From contig DPQQ01000007.1 of assembly GCA_003538975.1 (NCBI GenBank), forward strand, positions 37,921 through 101,920: a stretch of 64,000 nucleotides of DNA, in the 5' to 3' direction. Shown one piece after another: positions 35,381 through 43,145 of this stretch. Made by a program: the position numbers and the translations under genes. The stretch is from Clostridiales bacterium. Its GTDB lineage: Bacteria; Bacillota; Clostridia; Christensenellales; Borkfalkiaceae. A model generated the notes under the pieces. The model was not told where the DNA came from, ran no database searches, and was given only the letters and a program-made list of their open reading frames with translations. Within the stretch, counting starts at the first letter, position 1; each line of letters begins with the position of its first letter.

Positions 35381-36286
35381 ATGGAAAAAGAAGAAAACCT
35401 GCAATTTCGTGAGAAAAACGAAAAAGCACCCGAAAAGAATAAGACCAAAAAGACTAAAATCGCGCTTAAAATAGTTGCGGTTATTTTTGCGGTACTTCTT
35501 ATTTTTATTTTTACCTGCTGGATATTGTATATAATTTCCGACAAAAATATCGTTCGCTGGCGCCCCGATTACGAAATGGCCGATATTTCCGCCGTTCTCG
35601 AAAAGGATAATCTCACAAAAGAAGATTATTCGTTTTTATACGAGCAGACGGGACTTACCGAAATCGGCATACAAAGAGCGTTAAACAGGGGCGAAGCCGG
35701 TAAAAAACGTATACTTAAAATTCAGGAAGAGTTTTTTACCGAATATAAGGTAAAAAATTCGGAATTCGATCCGTTTATGTGTACCGATTACATCGACAGA
35801 TACACGACCAATATTTATCTCGAAGATGGCGATATAATAGTAAGCGCGTCCACGCACCTGTCGTGCATGAGAATAGGTCACGCCGGTCTTGTCACTAACG
35901 GCGAAAATAACGAAGTTTTACAGGCGGTGGCTTACGGCGAACCGAGCGAAATCGGATTTATGACAGACTTTACCGACCGAGTAAACTATATGGTTTTAAG
36001 GCCGAAGTTTTCGGAAGAAGTCCGTAAATCGGTTGCGGAATATGCCGAAAAAAACCTTTGCGGTATAAAATACAGCGCGTTTGTCGGCAGTTTTAACAAA
36101 AAATCCGCAAAAAAGACGCAGTGCGCGCACATAGTGTGGTTCGCATACGCAAAGTGCGGGTATAATCTGCTTAAAAAGAATACAACTCTCGTTCTCCCGT
36201 ACGATCTTGCGAATTCCGATATGGTAGAAGTCGTTCAGGTATCGGGCTTTAATCCTTATACCTTGTGGGAAAATCTTATGTTTTAG
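35381..36286 (+). CDS. membrane-anchored permuted NlpC/P60 (YiiX-like) enzyme
   Basis: A 301-residue protein with a Lys/Glu-rich cytoplasmic start, one membrane helix (IALKIVAVIFAVLLIFIFTCWIL, about 27-50) and an outside domain. The domain has the permuted papain-like order: GDIIVSASTHLSCMRIGHAGLV with His167 first and QCAHIVWFAYAKCGYN with Cys248 later, as in YaeF/YiiX proteins, thought to act as peptidases, amidases or acyltransferases. TTAAGGAAAA precedes the ATG. It lies 108 bp after mocR with no link in function seen. Confidence 0.7.
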   Translation: MEKEENLQFREKNEKAPEKNKTKKTKIALKIVAVIFAVLLIFIFTCWILYIISDKNIVRWRPDYEMADISAVLEKDNLTKEDYSFLYEQTGLTEIGIQRALNRGEAGKKRILKIQEEFFTEYKVKNSEFDPFMCTDYIDRYTTNIYLEDGDIIVSASTHLSCMRIGHAGLVTNGENNEVLQAVAYGEPSEIGFMTDFTDRVNYMVLRPKFSEEVRKSVAEYAEKNLCGIKYSAFVGSFNKKSAKKTQCAHIVWFAYAKCGYNLLKKNTTLVLPYDLANSDMVEVVQVSGFNPYTLWENLMF

Positions 36287-36370
36287 TTTGTTATAGTCCG
36301 CATGGTTATCTTTTGACCGCACTCCCGGACGGCGAAGCCATAGTAAAAGCAATAATTTGAGGCACGAATA

Positions 36371-36399
36371 TGGACATCGCCGATAAAAAATGGTATAAT
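36371..36399 (+). promoter_or_regulatory. promoter of the DNA methyltransferase gene
   Basis: TGGACA at 36371-36376, 17-bp spacer, TATAAT at 36394-36399 with TGG extension; start 29 bp further. Confidence 0.8.
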
Positions 36400-36428
36400 G
36401 CGGGTATCTTATAAATGCGGAGCTGATT

Positions 36429-37373
36429 ATGAAATCACCTAAAAACAAGACGATAGATTTTACTCTCGAAGAAGGCAAGCCATTTTTAGGCAGATGCGTA
36501 AAAGTAAATTCTGCGGTGACCACAGATAAAATTCTCGATAAAACCATACTCGGCGACACGCTTTGCACTCTCGGGTTTTTCCCCGAAAAGAGCGTTGATC
36601 TGCTTATAGCCGATCCTTACTATAATCTCGATAAAAGTTTCCACGGGAATAAATTTTCGAAATTAAAGGGTAACGAATACGCCGAATATACCGAAAGCTG
36701 GATAAAAAAGATAATACCGCTGTTAAAGCCGACCGCTTCGGTTTACGTCTGTTGCGACTGGCAGTCGAGCCTGCAGATAGGAACGGTCCTTAATAAATAT
36801 TTTAACGTTATCAACAGAATAACCTGGCAAAGGGAAAAGGGACGCGGCGCACGTAAAAACTGGAAAAATTCGCTTGAAGACATATGGTTCGCAACGGTTT
36901 CGGACGAATACACCTTTAATGTAAGCGACGTTATGTCGCGGCGGAAGGTGCTTGCCCCGTATAAGGTCGAAGGTAAACCCAAAGATTGGGAAGCAACCGC
37001 CGAAGGCAATTTCAGAAATACTTATCCGTCGAACTTCTGGGACGATATTTCTATTCCGTACTGGTCTATGCCCGAAAATACGGCTCATCCCACTCAAAAA
37101 CCCGAAAAACTTTTGGCAAAGCTCATACTTGCCAGCAGTAACAAAGGGGACGTGGTTCTGGATCCGTTTTTAGGTTCGGGTACGACTTCCGTCGTCGCAA
37201 AAAAGTTAGGGCGGCATTATATAGGCATCGAACAGAATCCGCTGTATTGCGCATGGGCGGAATACAGATTGGAGCAGGCGGAAGGCGATAAAACGATACA
37301 AGGGTATTCCGACGGAGTTTTTTGGGGAAGGAACACTTCCTCCGTCCGAAGAAAAGGGAAAACTGAAAAATAA
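36429..37373 (+). CDS. solitary DNA methyltransferase (beta-type, N6-adenine or N4-cytosine)
   Basis: A 314-residue amino-methyltransferase of the beta order: catalytic motif IV ADPYYNLDKSF (61-71; a DPYY variant of DPPY) comes first and the SAM-binding DPFLGSGTTS (245-254) last, with HPTQKPEKLLAKLI between. Ends KKLGRHYIGIEQNP. It probably methylates one base in a short DNA site; the recognition region is about 130-215. No restriction gene is adjacent, so it may be an orphan regulator of DNA or a remnant of a restriction system. Own promoter and terminator. The weak ribosome site is GGAGCTGATT. Confidence 0.85.
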   Translation: MKSPKNKTIDFTLEEGKPFLGRCVKVNSAVTTDKILDKTILGDTLCTLGFFPEKSVDLLIADPYYNLDKSFHGNKFSKLKGNEYAEYTESWIKKIIPLLKPTASVYVCCDWQSSLQIGTVLNKYFNVINRITWQREKGRGARKNWKNSLEDIWFATVSDEYTFNVSDVMSRRKVLAPYKVEGKPKDWEATAEGNFRNTYPSNFWDDISIPYWSMPENTAHPTQKPEKLLAKLILASSNKGDVVLDPFLGSGTTSVVAKKLGRHYIGIEQNPLYCAWAEYRLEQAEGDKTIQGYSDGVFWGRNTSSVRRKGKTEK

Positions 37374-37388
37374 AATAATTAAATACCG

Positions 37389-37424
37389 AAAAACGGACTT
37401 GAGATAAAAATCAAGCCCGTTTTT
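37389..37424 (+). terminator. terminator after the methyltransferase gene
   Basis: AAAACGG-CTTGA pairs with TCAAG-CCGTTTT (one A-C mismatch) around GATAAAAA, ending in TTTTTG. Confidence 0.85.
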
Positions 37425-37537
37425 GTTATATTATGGCTGAATCGGTTCGGCAGACTTGCGGGTAAAATCCGTTATCGGCGAAAGCAAAAACGGACGGCGA
37501 AGATTTTTCGGATTTTTATTTTTTAAGATTTAAGATA

Positions 37538-37566
37538 TTGATTAAAAAATTTTAATATGCTACAAT
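37538..37566 (+). promoter_or_regulatory. promoter of structured RNA copy 1
   Basis: TTGATT at 37538-37543, 17-bp spacer, TACAAT at 37561-37566 with TGC extension. The predicted start, near 37573, is exactly the first base of helix P1. Confidence 0.75.
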
Positions 37567-37572
37567 AAAGTA

Positions 37573-37773
37573 GCTACACAATTTAATCATAGGATTTTCG
37601 GTATTGAAGGGCATATTATACCCTTTTTTTGACCATAACCAAATTATTGAATTTGATAAAAACTCAAATTCCACTAAAAAGGTTATGGCAATACCGTAAT
37701 ACCGATTAGATTGTGTAGCGACAACGGAGTTTGCGTTTTTTGTGCGGCAGCTTCGGTTGTCGCACTTTTTGTT
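37573..37773 (+). ncRNA. structured leader RNA, copy 1 (unrecognised class)
   Basis: A nested fold seen by eye: P1 (37573-37588 with 37704-37719, 16 pairs), P2 CGGTATT (37599-37605) with AATACCG (37690-37696), a GGG/CCC hairpin (37607-37625), P3 CCATAACC (37633-37640) with GGTTATGG (37681-37688), and P4 GAATTTG (37649-37655) with CAAATTC (37665-37671). A UUCG-loop terminator follows. Copy 2 has the same helices with different bases, which is strong support for a conserved RNA fold. The BspA-like lipoprotein gene begins 87 bp after the terminator. No known riboswitch or 6S class could be matched. Confidence 0.7.
37742..37770 (+). terminator. conditional terminator of RNA copy 1
   Basis: GTGCGGCAGC, loop TTCG, GTTGTCGCAC, then five Ts. 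GCGACAAC (37718-37725) is complementary to GTTGTCGC (37756-37763) and GGAGTTTGC (37726-37734) to GCAGCTTC, so an antiterminator fold is possible. Confidence 0.8.
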
Positions 37774-37859
37774 TAAGGGGGATGTAAACATGTGATAATC
37801 GGAAAAGGTAAGGAAGGTTTGTGAATAAAATTAAGAAAAGAGAGAGAGGAGTTATTTAA

Positions 37860-39497
37860 ATGAAAAAGAATTTTCAGGTTATATTTTTAAGCATAATAAT
37901 GCTTATATCCATGTGTTTTGCGGTTACTGGGTGCAAAAAGAAGGACAACCCGTCCGGTAAAAACAAGGAATACGCCGTTTCGTTCTACGTGGACGACGTG
38001 TTGGTGAAAACCGTTAAGTCAAAAGGAAACGAAGAAATAGATTTCCCCGAAGATCCGTCCAAAGAAGGCTACTTTTTTGCGGGGTGGGGTTGCACGTTTT
38101 CGAACGGTTATATCGAAAAATATTTTACTTCGGAATATTATAAAAACATACCGATGGGCGAAGATATAAAAGTTTTTGCTCAATGGAAGAAGAAAATCAC
38201 CATACATTTCGAAATGAACGGCGGTTATTATCAGAATCACAACGAACCGGGCGAAATTCCGACAGGTCCGCTCCCCGATGAGATAATACGCGAAGGGCAG
38301 AAATCTCTCCGTATCAACACCGTAATAGAAAAGGCCAACAACGCCGCTTTCGCGGGATGGTACGACAATCCCGAACTCGAAGGCGACAGAATAACCGATC
38401 CGTACTATCCGACCGAAAGCGTAACGCTTTACGCCGCATGGGTTGACGAAGCGAACGTTGTTACCGAAAGCGGATTCAAACTTTCTTACTACGACGGCTT
38501 AGGAGGCTATTATACCGAAGGGTATTTCGGCGAAGACGTAACCGAACTTGTTATTCCGTCTTCTTATAAAGGCGTACCCGTCGTAGAGATATGGAGTCCG
38601 TTTTATTTTAAGGATTATCAGGTTTTCAACAGAACGATTACTTCGATAAAAACTTCAAAAAATCTTAAGGTGATAAAAGATAACGCATTTCAGCTTTGCA
38701 GCGCGCTTACTTCGGTAACGATCAGCGACACCGTAGAAGAAATAGGGGACAATGCGTTCGACGTGAATTCTCTTGCGAACATCACCATGGGCAAAAACGT
38801 GAAGTACATAGGCGCAAACGCCTTCGGTAACGTAAACAACTACAATGCGCCGGCATGGGCGAAAAGCCTCCCCGACGGTCCCGTGTATTTAGGCAACGTT
38901 TTCTACGGATATAAGGGAATCATAAACGGATCTTTCGAGATAAAAAGCGGGACGACGGCGATTGCCGGAAATGCGTTTTACGGACAGAATCAAATGACTT
39001 CGGTAACCATTCCGCAGGGCGTCGAAATTATAGGCAGATATGCTTTCGGAGGCTGTACGCAGTTAAAAACGATAAATATGCCGGGTACCATGACGGATAT
39101 TTACGCTTACGCATTTTATAACTGTACTTCGCTTGAAAGTTTTGTTATGCCGGATTCGGTAACTTCGATAAAAGACGGTATATTCTCGGGTTGTACGAGC
39201 TTAAAAAGCGTAACGCTTTCAGAAAATCTTACAAGGCTCGAATACGGCATGTTCGAAAACTGCCCGATAACGGAACTTATCGTTCCCGAAAAGGTAGTTT
39301 TTATCGGCAACGCTTTTACAGGGAATACGACTTTGCAAAAGGTAACTATTAAGAAAGCCGAAATAGACTTCGGCGAACTGGCTATGGATTACGTTCCCGA
39401 CAGCGTAACCGCCATTTATGTGCAGGAAAATCTTGTCGAAGCCTTCAAGTCGCAATATCCCGCTCACGCGGATAAATTTTTCGCGATAGAAAAATAA
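37860..39497 (+). CDS. BspA-like leucine-rich-repeat surface lipoprotein
   Basis: A 545-residue lipoprotein (lipobox VTGC, Cys25). Residues 35-200 hold two InlB-type B-repeats (YFFAGWGCTF and FAGWYDNP with IKVFAQW and VTLYAAW endings); residues 210-545 hold about ten BspA-type LRR units (ALTSVTISDTVEEIGDNAF, QMTSVTIPQGVEIIGRYAF, SLKSVTLSENLTRLEYGMF). Such proteins bind host or partner surfaces. AGAGGAGTTATTTAA precedes the ATG. The structured leader RNA probably governs it. Confidence 0.85.
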   Translation: MKKNFQVIFLSIIMLISMCFAVTGCKKKDNPSGKNKEYAVSFYVDDVLVKTVKSKGNEEIDFPEDPSKEGYFFAGWGCTFSNGYIEKYFTSEYYKNIPMGEDIKVFAQWKKKITIHFEMNGGYYQNHNEPGEIPTGPLPDEIIREGQKSLRINTVIEKANNAAFAGWYDNPELEGDRITDPYYPTESVTLYAAWVDEANVVTESGFKLSYYDGLGGYYTEGYFGEDVTELVIPSSYKGVPVVEIWSPFYFKDYQVFNRTITSIKTSKNLKVIKDNAFQLCSALTSVTISDTVEEIGDNAFDVNSLANITMGKNVKYIGANAFGNVNNYNAPAWAKSLPDGPVYLGNVFYGYKGIINGSFEIKSGTTAIAGNAFYGQNQMTSVTIPQGVEIIGRYAFGGCTQLKTINMPGTMTDIYAYAFYNCTSLESFVMPDSVTSIKDGIFSGCTSLKSVTLSENLTRLEYGMFENCPITELIVPEKVVFIGNAFTGNTTLQKVTIKKAEIDFGELAMDYVPDSVTAIYVQENLVEAFKSQYPAHADKFFAIEK

Positions 39498-39536
39498 AAA
39501 TTCAGTCAGATTTCAGTCAAAAAAAGATTGTTCTAT

Positions 39537-39572
39537 AAAAACAAGCCCGACCAAATAGTCGGGCTTGTTTTT
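39537..39572 (+). terminator. terminator after the BspA-like gene
   Basis: A 15-bp helix with AAGCCCGAC/GTCGGGCTT core, six-base loop and T5 tail. Confidence 0.93.
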
Positions 39573-39599
39573 ATATGGTATGGTTTTGCCATAACCGTT

Positions 39600-39626
39600 C
39601 CAGCCGAATATCCGCCTTGAACGATA
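39600..39626 (+). repeat. dispersed intergenic repeat, copy E (degenerate)
   Basis: CAGCCGAATATCCGCC with TTGAACGATA matches the right half of copy B at 31679. Confidence 0.35.
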
Positions 39627-39686
39627 TAAAACGAAACTCTTATTTTGAAGTTTTTGATTTATATTCTTAAAAATTTAACAAAACGA

Positions 39687-39715
39687 TTGAATTATCTGAA
39701 ATAATATGATACACT
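39687..39715 (+). promoter_or_regulatory. promoter of structured RNA copy 2
   Basis: TTGAAT at 39687-39692, 17-bp spacer, TACACT at 39710-39715 with TGA extension. The start again falls on the first base of helix P1 (39722). Confidence 0.65.
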
Positions 39716-39721
39716 GAAAAT

Positions 39722-39933
39722 GCCAAATCAAACGAATCCTTATTTTGCAAGGACTCTTTATATTTTTATAGGGGTGCATTGTACCCTTTTATATGACACA
39801 TCATAGAATTTGATAAAAATGCAAATTCCATTCGGTGTGTTGTAAGTTAGTTCTTGCATAGAATCCGTTTGGTTTGGCGACTATCGGAGTTTGCGTTTTT
39901 TGTGCGGCAACTTCGGTTGTCGCACTTTTTATT
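39722..39933 (+). ncRNA. structured leader RNA, copy 2 (unrecognised class)
   Basis: Same fold as copy 1 with other bases: P1 GCCAAATCAAACG (39722-39734) with CGTTTGGTTTGGC (39866-39878); P2 TGCAAGGA (39746-39753) with TTCTTGCA (39851-39858); GGG/CCC hairpin (39771-39787); P3 TATGACACAT (39792-39801) with GTGTGTTGTA (39835-39844); P4 GAATTTG (39806-39812) with CAAATTC (39822-39828). The P4 hairpin and the terminator are near-identical between copies, the outer helices are not. The gene start lies only 20 bp after the terminator T-run, leaving no room for another promoter, so read-through must be regulated. Confidence 0.7.
39902..39930 (+). terminator. conditional terminator of RNA copy 2
   Basis: GTGCGGCAAC, loop TTCG, GTTGTCGCAC, then five Ts; one base different in the hairpin from copy 1. 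Confidence 0.85.
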
Positions 39934-39949
39934 TTTAGGAGGGAAAAAT

Positions 39950-40381
39950 ATGTTTAAATTGAAGAAGGTGGTTTTTTCATTTATAGGAACCTTACTGATT
40001 CTTCTAATTGCAAGTTTTTTTGTTGCATGCGGCGATGATGTCGAAGAAACCGAAAACAATTATCCTGTTGTAGGCATTTGGCACGCACAAGCAACGTGGA
40101 GAGAAGATAATCCTTATAATTATGGTGGTGATATATGTAAATTGGATATTTGGTTTGATTTTAGAGAAGACGGAACGTTAAAAAATAAATTAATATTATT
40201 AGTTAATGGATATACCTTGAGCGATACTGATTGGATAATTGCTAATCTTACTTGGTCTGTCAAAGATAATGTTATTACATTATCGAATGGTAAGCAGTTT
40301 GTGATTGTTGACGATGAATTTAATGATATATATCCTGATCCTAAAATGATATTACATTATAAAAAGGAATTGTCTGAATAA
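39950..40381 (+). CDS. small lipoprotein, AT-rich
   Basis: A 143-residue lipoprotein (lipobox FVAC, Cys27) with a compact beta-rich body beginning PVVGIWHAQATW and DIWFDFREDGTLKNK, reminiscent of lipocalin-like DUFs of gut bacteria; I cannot name the family. Start 39950 follows AGGAGGGAAAAAT. Base use is clearly more AT-rich than the ribosomal genes nearby, which hints at acquisition. The upstream structured RNA probably controls it. Confidence 0.65.
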   Translation: MFKLKKVVFSFIGTLLILLIASFFVACGDDVEETENNYPVVGIWHAQATWREDNPYNYGGDICKLDIWFDFREDGTLKNKLILLVNGYTLSDTDWIIANLTWSVKDNVITLSNGKQFVIVDDEFNDIYPDPKMILHYKKELSE

Positions 40382-40405
40382 ATTTTAAACATAAGGAGAC
40401 TTATA

Positions 40406-41176
40406 ATGGGAAGATATTGGAAAGTAAATTGTCCATATTGTAATGCAGAGATTGCACAGGGACATGGTTATGGGGACAAAGTCCCCGATGTTTGGGTACC
40501 ATTTATCCGCTGTGAGATTTGTGGCGGTTTGATAAAAACGGGTAGTAGTGAATATTTGACTATTCCGGTGGAAAAACGGATACGGCTAAAAAGAACAACA
40601 AAAAATTGTGAATATATAGAACAATCGTTAGATAGAACAAACAATGAAGAGTATGTAGCTTTTTTGCAAAAAAATGGTTTTATAATATATCCGATAACCA
40701 ACATAGATAAAGATAGTTTTGAAGATGTTCGGTTCGATTTATATATAAATAATCAGCCGTCTACGAGTGCTACACAATCGTTATATAATGTGGGGATTTT
40801 AATCGAAGAAGAAAAATTGGACAAAGAAACCGGCGGAATAAAAAAAGAAATTTTAGAGAAAAATCAACAAGCCTATGATTTAAATCAAAAAATTTCGCGA
40901 TGGAGCGTAGGCATAGGTTTTGCTGTTGGAATTGTTTTTACTGTTTTATTCGGGAGTATAAACCCAAATAGCTATCTCTTTCTAATCGGTATTATAATGG
41001 GGATTGGGAGTGCGGTCGCGGTATGTTTTGGAATGGAGAATTATTACAAAAATAAAGATCAACAACCAAATAATTCTGCCGCTCAAAAAAATAAAGAACC
41101 ATATGATAACGGTATTGTTAGTAAAGAAAAATATCAAGAAAAAGAACGTAAAATCATCGATGATAACGAGAAATAA
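40406..41176 (+). CDS. zinc-ribbon protein with two membrane helices
   Basis: A 256-residue protein of no recognised family. Residues 8-45 hold two cysteine pairs (NCPYCNAEI and RCEICGGLI), a likely zinc ribbon. Two adjacent hydrophobic helices lie near 172-210 (WSVGIGFAVGIVFTVLFG, YLFLIGIIMGIGSAVAVCFG). The end is charged (Asn/Lys/Glu-rich). ATAAGGAGACTTATA precedes the ATG and only 24 bp separate it from the small lipoprotein gene, so they form an AT-rich pair, possibly transferred. Confidence 0.65.
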   Translation: MGRYWKVNCPYCNAEIAQGHGYGDKVPDVWVPFIRCEICGGLIKTGSSEYLTIPVEKRIRLKRTTKNCEYIEQSLDRTNNEEYVAFLQKNGFIIYPITNIDKDSFEDVRFDLYINNQPSTSATQSLYNVGILIEEEKLDKETGGIKKEILEKNQQAYDLNQKISRWSVGIGFAVGIVFTVLFGSINPNSYLFLIGIIMGIGSAVAVCFGMENYYKNKDQQPNNSAAQKNKEPYDNGIVSKEKYQEKERKIIDDNEK

Positions 41177-41393
41177 TTATGAATTATAAGAAATGTTCTT
41201 GGAGTGATGAATTAAATTACATAAGCGATGATGAATAACTTTGTGGAATGTGTAGACCACAAATAAAAATTACGTACGACTCATGCAAAAGTTGTAGAAA
41301 CTGATTTTTCTCATATTATACGCGAGCGTATATATGGTGGCAATTCTTGCAAAATTTATAAAAAGTTTTGTAATACGCTTGGTTGGAAAAAAC
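41177..41393 (+). other. short gap with no supportable gene
   Basis: AT-rich. An open frame of 19 codons starts at 41179 just after the previous stop but lacks a ribosome site; I do not call it. Confidence 0.4.
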
Positions 41394-41434
41394 AAAAAAG
41401 CAAGTCGAATCTTATTGATTCGACTTGCTTTTTT
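41394..41434 (-). terminator. terminator of the tRNA-Gly/tRNA-Leu unit
   Basis: A perfect 18-bp inverted repeat (41394-41411 with 41417-41434), A6/T6 flanked, core GCAAGTCGAATC. Confidence 0.95.
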
Positions 41435-41436
41435 AG

Positions 41437-41519
41437 TGGTGCGGATAAAGGGATTTGAACCCATACGGTTGCCCACAGGAACCTGAAACCTGCGCGTCTG
41501 CCAATTTCGCCATATCCGC
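41437..41519 (-). tRNA. tRNA-Leu (CAG)
   Basis: Minus strand begins GCGGATATGGCGAAATTGG and ends ATCCGCACCA with CCA encoded. Leu-type D-loop (GGCAGACGCGC), long variable arm and anticodon loop TTCAGGT (CAG). The last base pair of the anticodon stem is a T-T mismatch. Confidence 0.9.
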
Positions 41520-41545
41520 ATGACTTTGCCGGAAAATCCGGCGTA

Positions 41546-41619
41546 TGGAGCAGGTGAAGGGAGTCGAACCCTCGAGTGTTGCTTGGGAAGCAACCGTTTT
41601 GCCGTTAAATTACACCTGC
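41546..41619 (-). tRNA. tRNA-Gly (CCC)
   Basis: Minus strand begins GCAGGTGTAATTTAACGG and ends CACCTGCTCCA with CCA encoded. Anticodon stem GTTGC/GCAAC with loop TTCCCAA (CCC); T-loop GGTTCGACTCC. Upstream member of the two-tRNA unit. Confidence 0.92.
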
Positions 41620-41800
41620 GACGACCGATTTATAATTATTCGGCTTAGCTAATATATATTATCACAAAACTTCGCGAAAAAAAAGCAAATTGTAAAACTT
41701 TTTGCGACTTTAAAAAAACGGATGAAAATTCGCGGTGAAAAATCAAAATTTTTTATAAAAAGACAAATTATAAAGGGTTTATAAAAATTTGCGTTAACTC

Positions 41801-41829
41801 TTGCATTAAAAAACAAAATATTGTATAAT
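41801..41829 (+). promoter_or_regulatory. promoter of the SPFH gene
   Basis: TTGCAT at 41801-41806, 17-bp spacer, TATAAT at 41824-41829. Confidence 0.75.
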
Positions 41830-41861
41830 ATAACAAAAGATAAACTCCAAGGAGGGTTAAA

Positions 41862-42923
41862 ATGGCTTTATTTGCAAAAATAATCGAATGGTCCGACGAT
41901 ACAAAGGATACTCTCGTATATAAATATCCCCTTAAAAAAGCGGGAAGAGAACTCAACAACAAGAGTAAACTTATCGTAAGAGAATCGCAGGAAGCGGTAT
42001 TTGTTCATAAAGGACAGATATGCGACATTTTCCCTGCGGGTTCGTACGATCTCGGCACGGATATATTCCCGATACTTTCTAAACTCGCGGGCTGGCGTTA
42101 CGGATTCCAGTCGCCGATCACCTGCGACATTTATTACGTTAACACGAAGCAGTTCACCAATCAGAAGTGGGGAACTTCTAACCCGATTATCGTAAGAGAT
42201 CCCGAATTCGGCATGGTAAGAGTCAAAGGTTACGGCTCGTATTCGTTTAAAGTTCAGAACGTAGAAACGTTCCTTAAAGAGCTTTTCGGAACCAACTCGT
42301 CTTTCGTTACCGAAGATATTACCGGCTGGCTTAAAACGCTCGTCGTTTCGTACATAACCGACGCTATCGGCGAAAGTAAAATTTCGATTCTCGATATGGC
42401 GGGCAACACGCTCGAATTCAATACCATAATCAAGAACAACGTTCAGGAAAAGTTCGACGAAATCGGCTTGAGACTTGAAAACTTCGTCGTTGAAAATCTT
42501 TCGCTCCCGCAGGAAGTCGAAAAGAGAATCGACGAACGTTCCGGCTACGGCGTATTGAGCGGCGCTACCGACACCATGATGAAGGTTGCCGCAGCGGACG
42601 CAATGAAGGAAGCCGCAAAGAATCCGGGAATGGGCGGTACGTTTATGGGCGCAGGGGTAGGTCTCGGCGCAGGAGTTGGCGTTGGCAAAATTTTCAGCGA
42701 CGCGCTTAACTCTAAAGAAGAACAGGCTAAACCGCAGACGGCTGCGGCTCCCGCGGCGACCGCTACGAAAGCTTGCCCCAAGTGCGGCGCGAGCGTTCCC
42801 GCAAATTCAAAGTTCTGTCCCGAATGCGGCGAAAAGATGCCCGTGGCTAAATTCTGTCCCGAATGCGGCGCAAAGGTAGACGCAGGCGCTAAATTCTGCC
42901 CCGAATGCGGAAAGAAGCTTTAA
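41862..42923 (+). CDS. SPFH-domain protein with zinc-ribbon tail (YdjI-like)
   Basis: A 353-residue protein. Residues 1-240 are the YdjI-type SPFH domain (LIVRESQEAVFVHKGQICDIFPAGSY, then the long FVTEDITGWLKTLVVSYITDAIGESKIS) typical of membrane-associated scaffold proteins. A Gly-rich linker (GMGGTFMGAGVGLGAG) precedes two or three short ribbons: CPKCGASVPANSKFCPECGE, FCPECGAKV and FCPECGKKL. CAAGGAGGGTTAAA precedes the ATG. It is followed by DUF1858 and another zinc-ribbon protein. Confidence 0.8.
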   Translation: MALFAKIIEWSDDTKDTLVYKYPLKKAGRELNNKSKLIVRESQEAVFVHKGQICDIFPAGSYDLGTDIFPILSKLAGWRYGFQSPITCDIYYVNTKQFTNQKWGTSNPIIVRDPEFGMVRVKGYGSYSFKVQNVETFLKELFGTNSSFVTEDITGWLKTLVVSYITDAIGESKISILDMAGNTLEFNTIIKNNVQEKFDEIGLRLENFVVENLSLPQEVEKRIDERSGYGVLSGATDTMMKVAAADAMKEAAKNPGMGGTFMGAGVGLGAGVGVGKIFSDALNSKEEQAKPQTAAAPAATATKACPKCGASVPANSKFCPECGEKMPVAKFCPECGAKVDAGAKFCPECGKKL

Positions 42924-42950
42924 TAATCGTTTAATCGCTTTGTTTTACAG

Positions 42951-42967
42951 TACCTGTATCGGCGAAA
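42951..42967 (+). repeat. dispersed intergenic repeat, copy D
   Basis: TACCTGTATCGGCGAAA, identical to the left part of copy B at 31679. Confidence 0.5.
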
Positions 42968-43145
42968 CTTAACCGAAACGGTTTACTTGCGATTTATACC
43001 GAAAAATAATAGTAAAAGCGGCGTTGCGGTACGGATTCAAAGAGACATGTTACTCAAAAGCCGACCAAGTAAGAAGTAAAGCGATTAAAACATAAAAATA
43101 AGCAAAACATATTTATAGGGGCGATCGCCCCGAAGGAGATACATT

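Noticed and set aside
37573..37773. 6S RNA
   Set aside because: Length and 5'/3' closing stem would fit, but two leaders in front of lipoprotein genes, a side hairpin in the centre and a conditional terminator do not. A covariance search against the 6S family would settle it.
37573..39933. CRISPR array or CRISPR-like repeats
   Set aside because: Only two copies, about 2.1 kb apart, each folded and with its own promoter and terminator; no regular short repeat-spacer series and no cas genes anywhere in the window.
37573..39933. Retron msr/msd RNA
   Set aside because: P1 resembles a1/a2 pairing, but no reverse transcriptase gene is present near either copy.
39857..39953. Insertion sequence or transposase remnants in the accessory island
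   Set aside because: No transposase-like frame, no terminal inverted repeats with target duplications; the repeated ends are explained by the leader RNA.
41179..41238. 19-codon frame after the zinc-ribbon gene
   Set aside because: No ribosome site and no conserved feature; probably chance.
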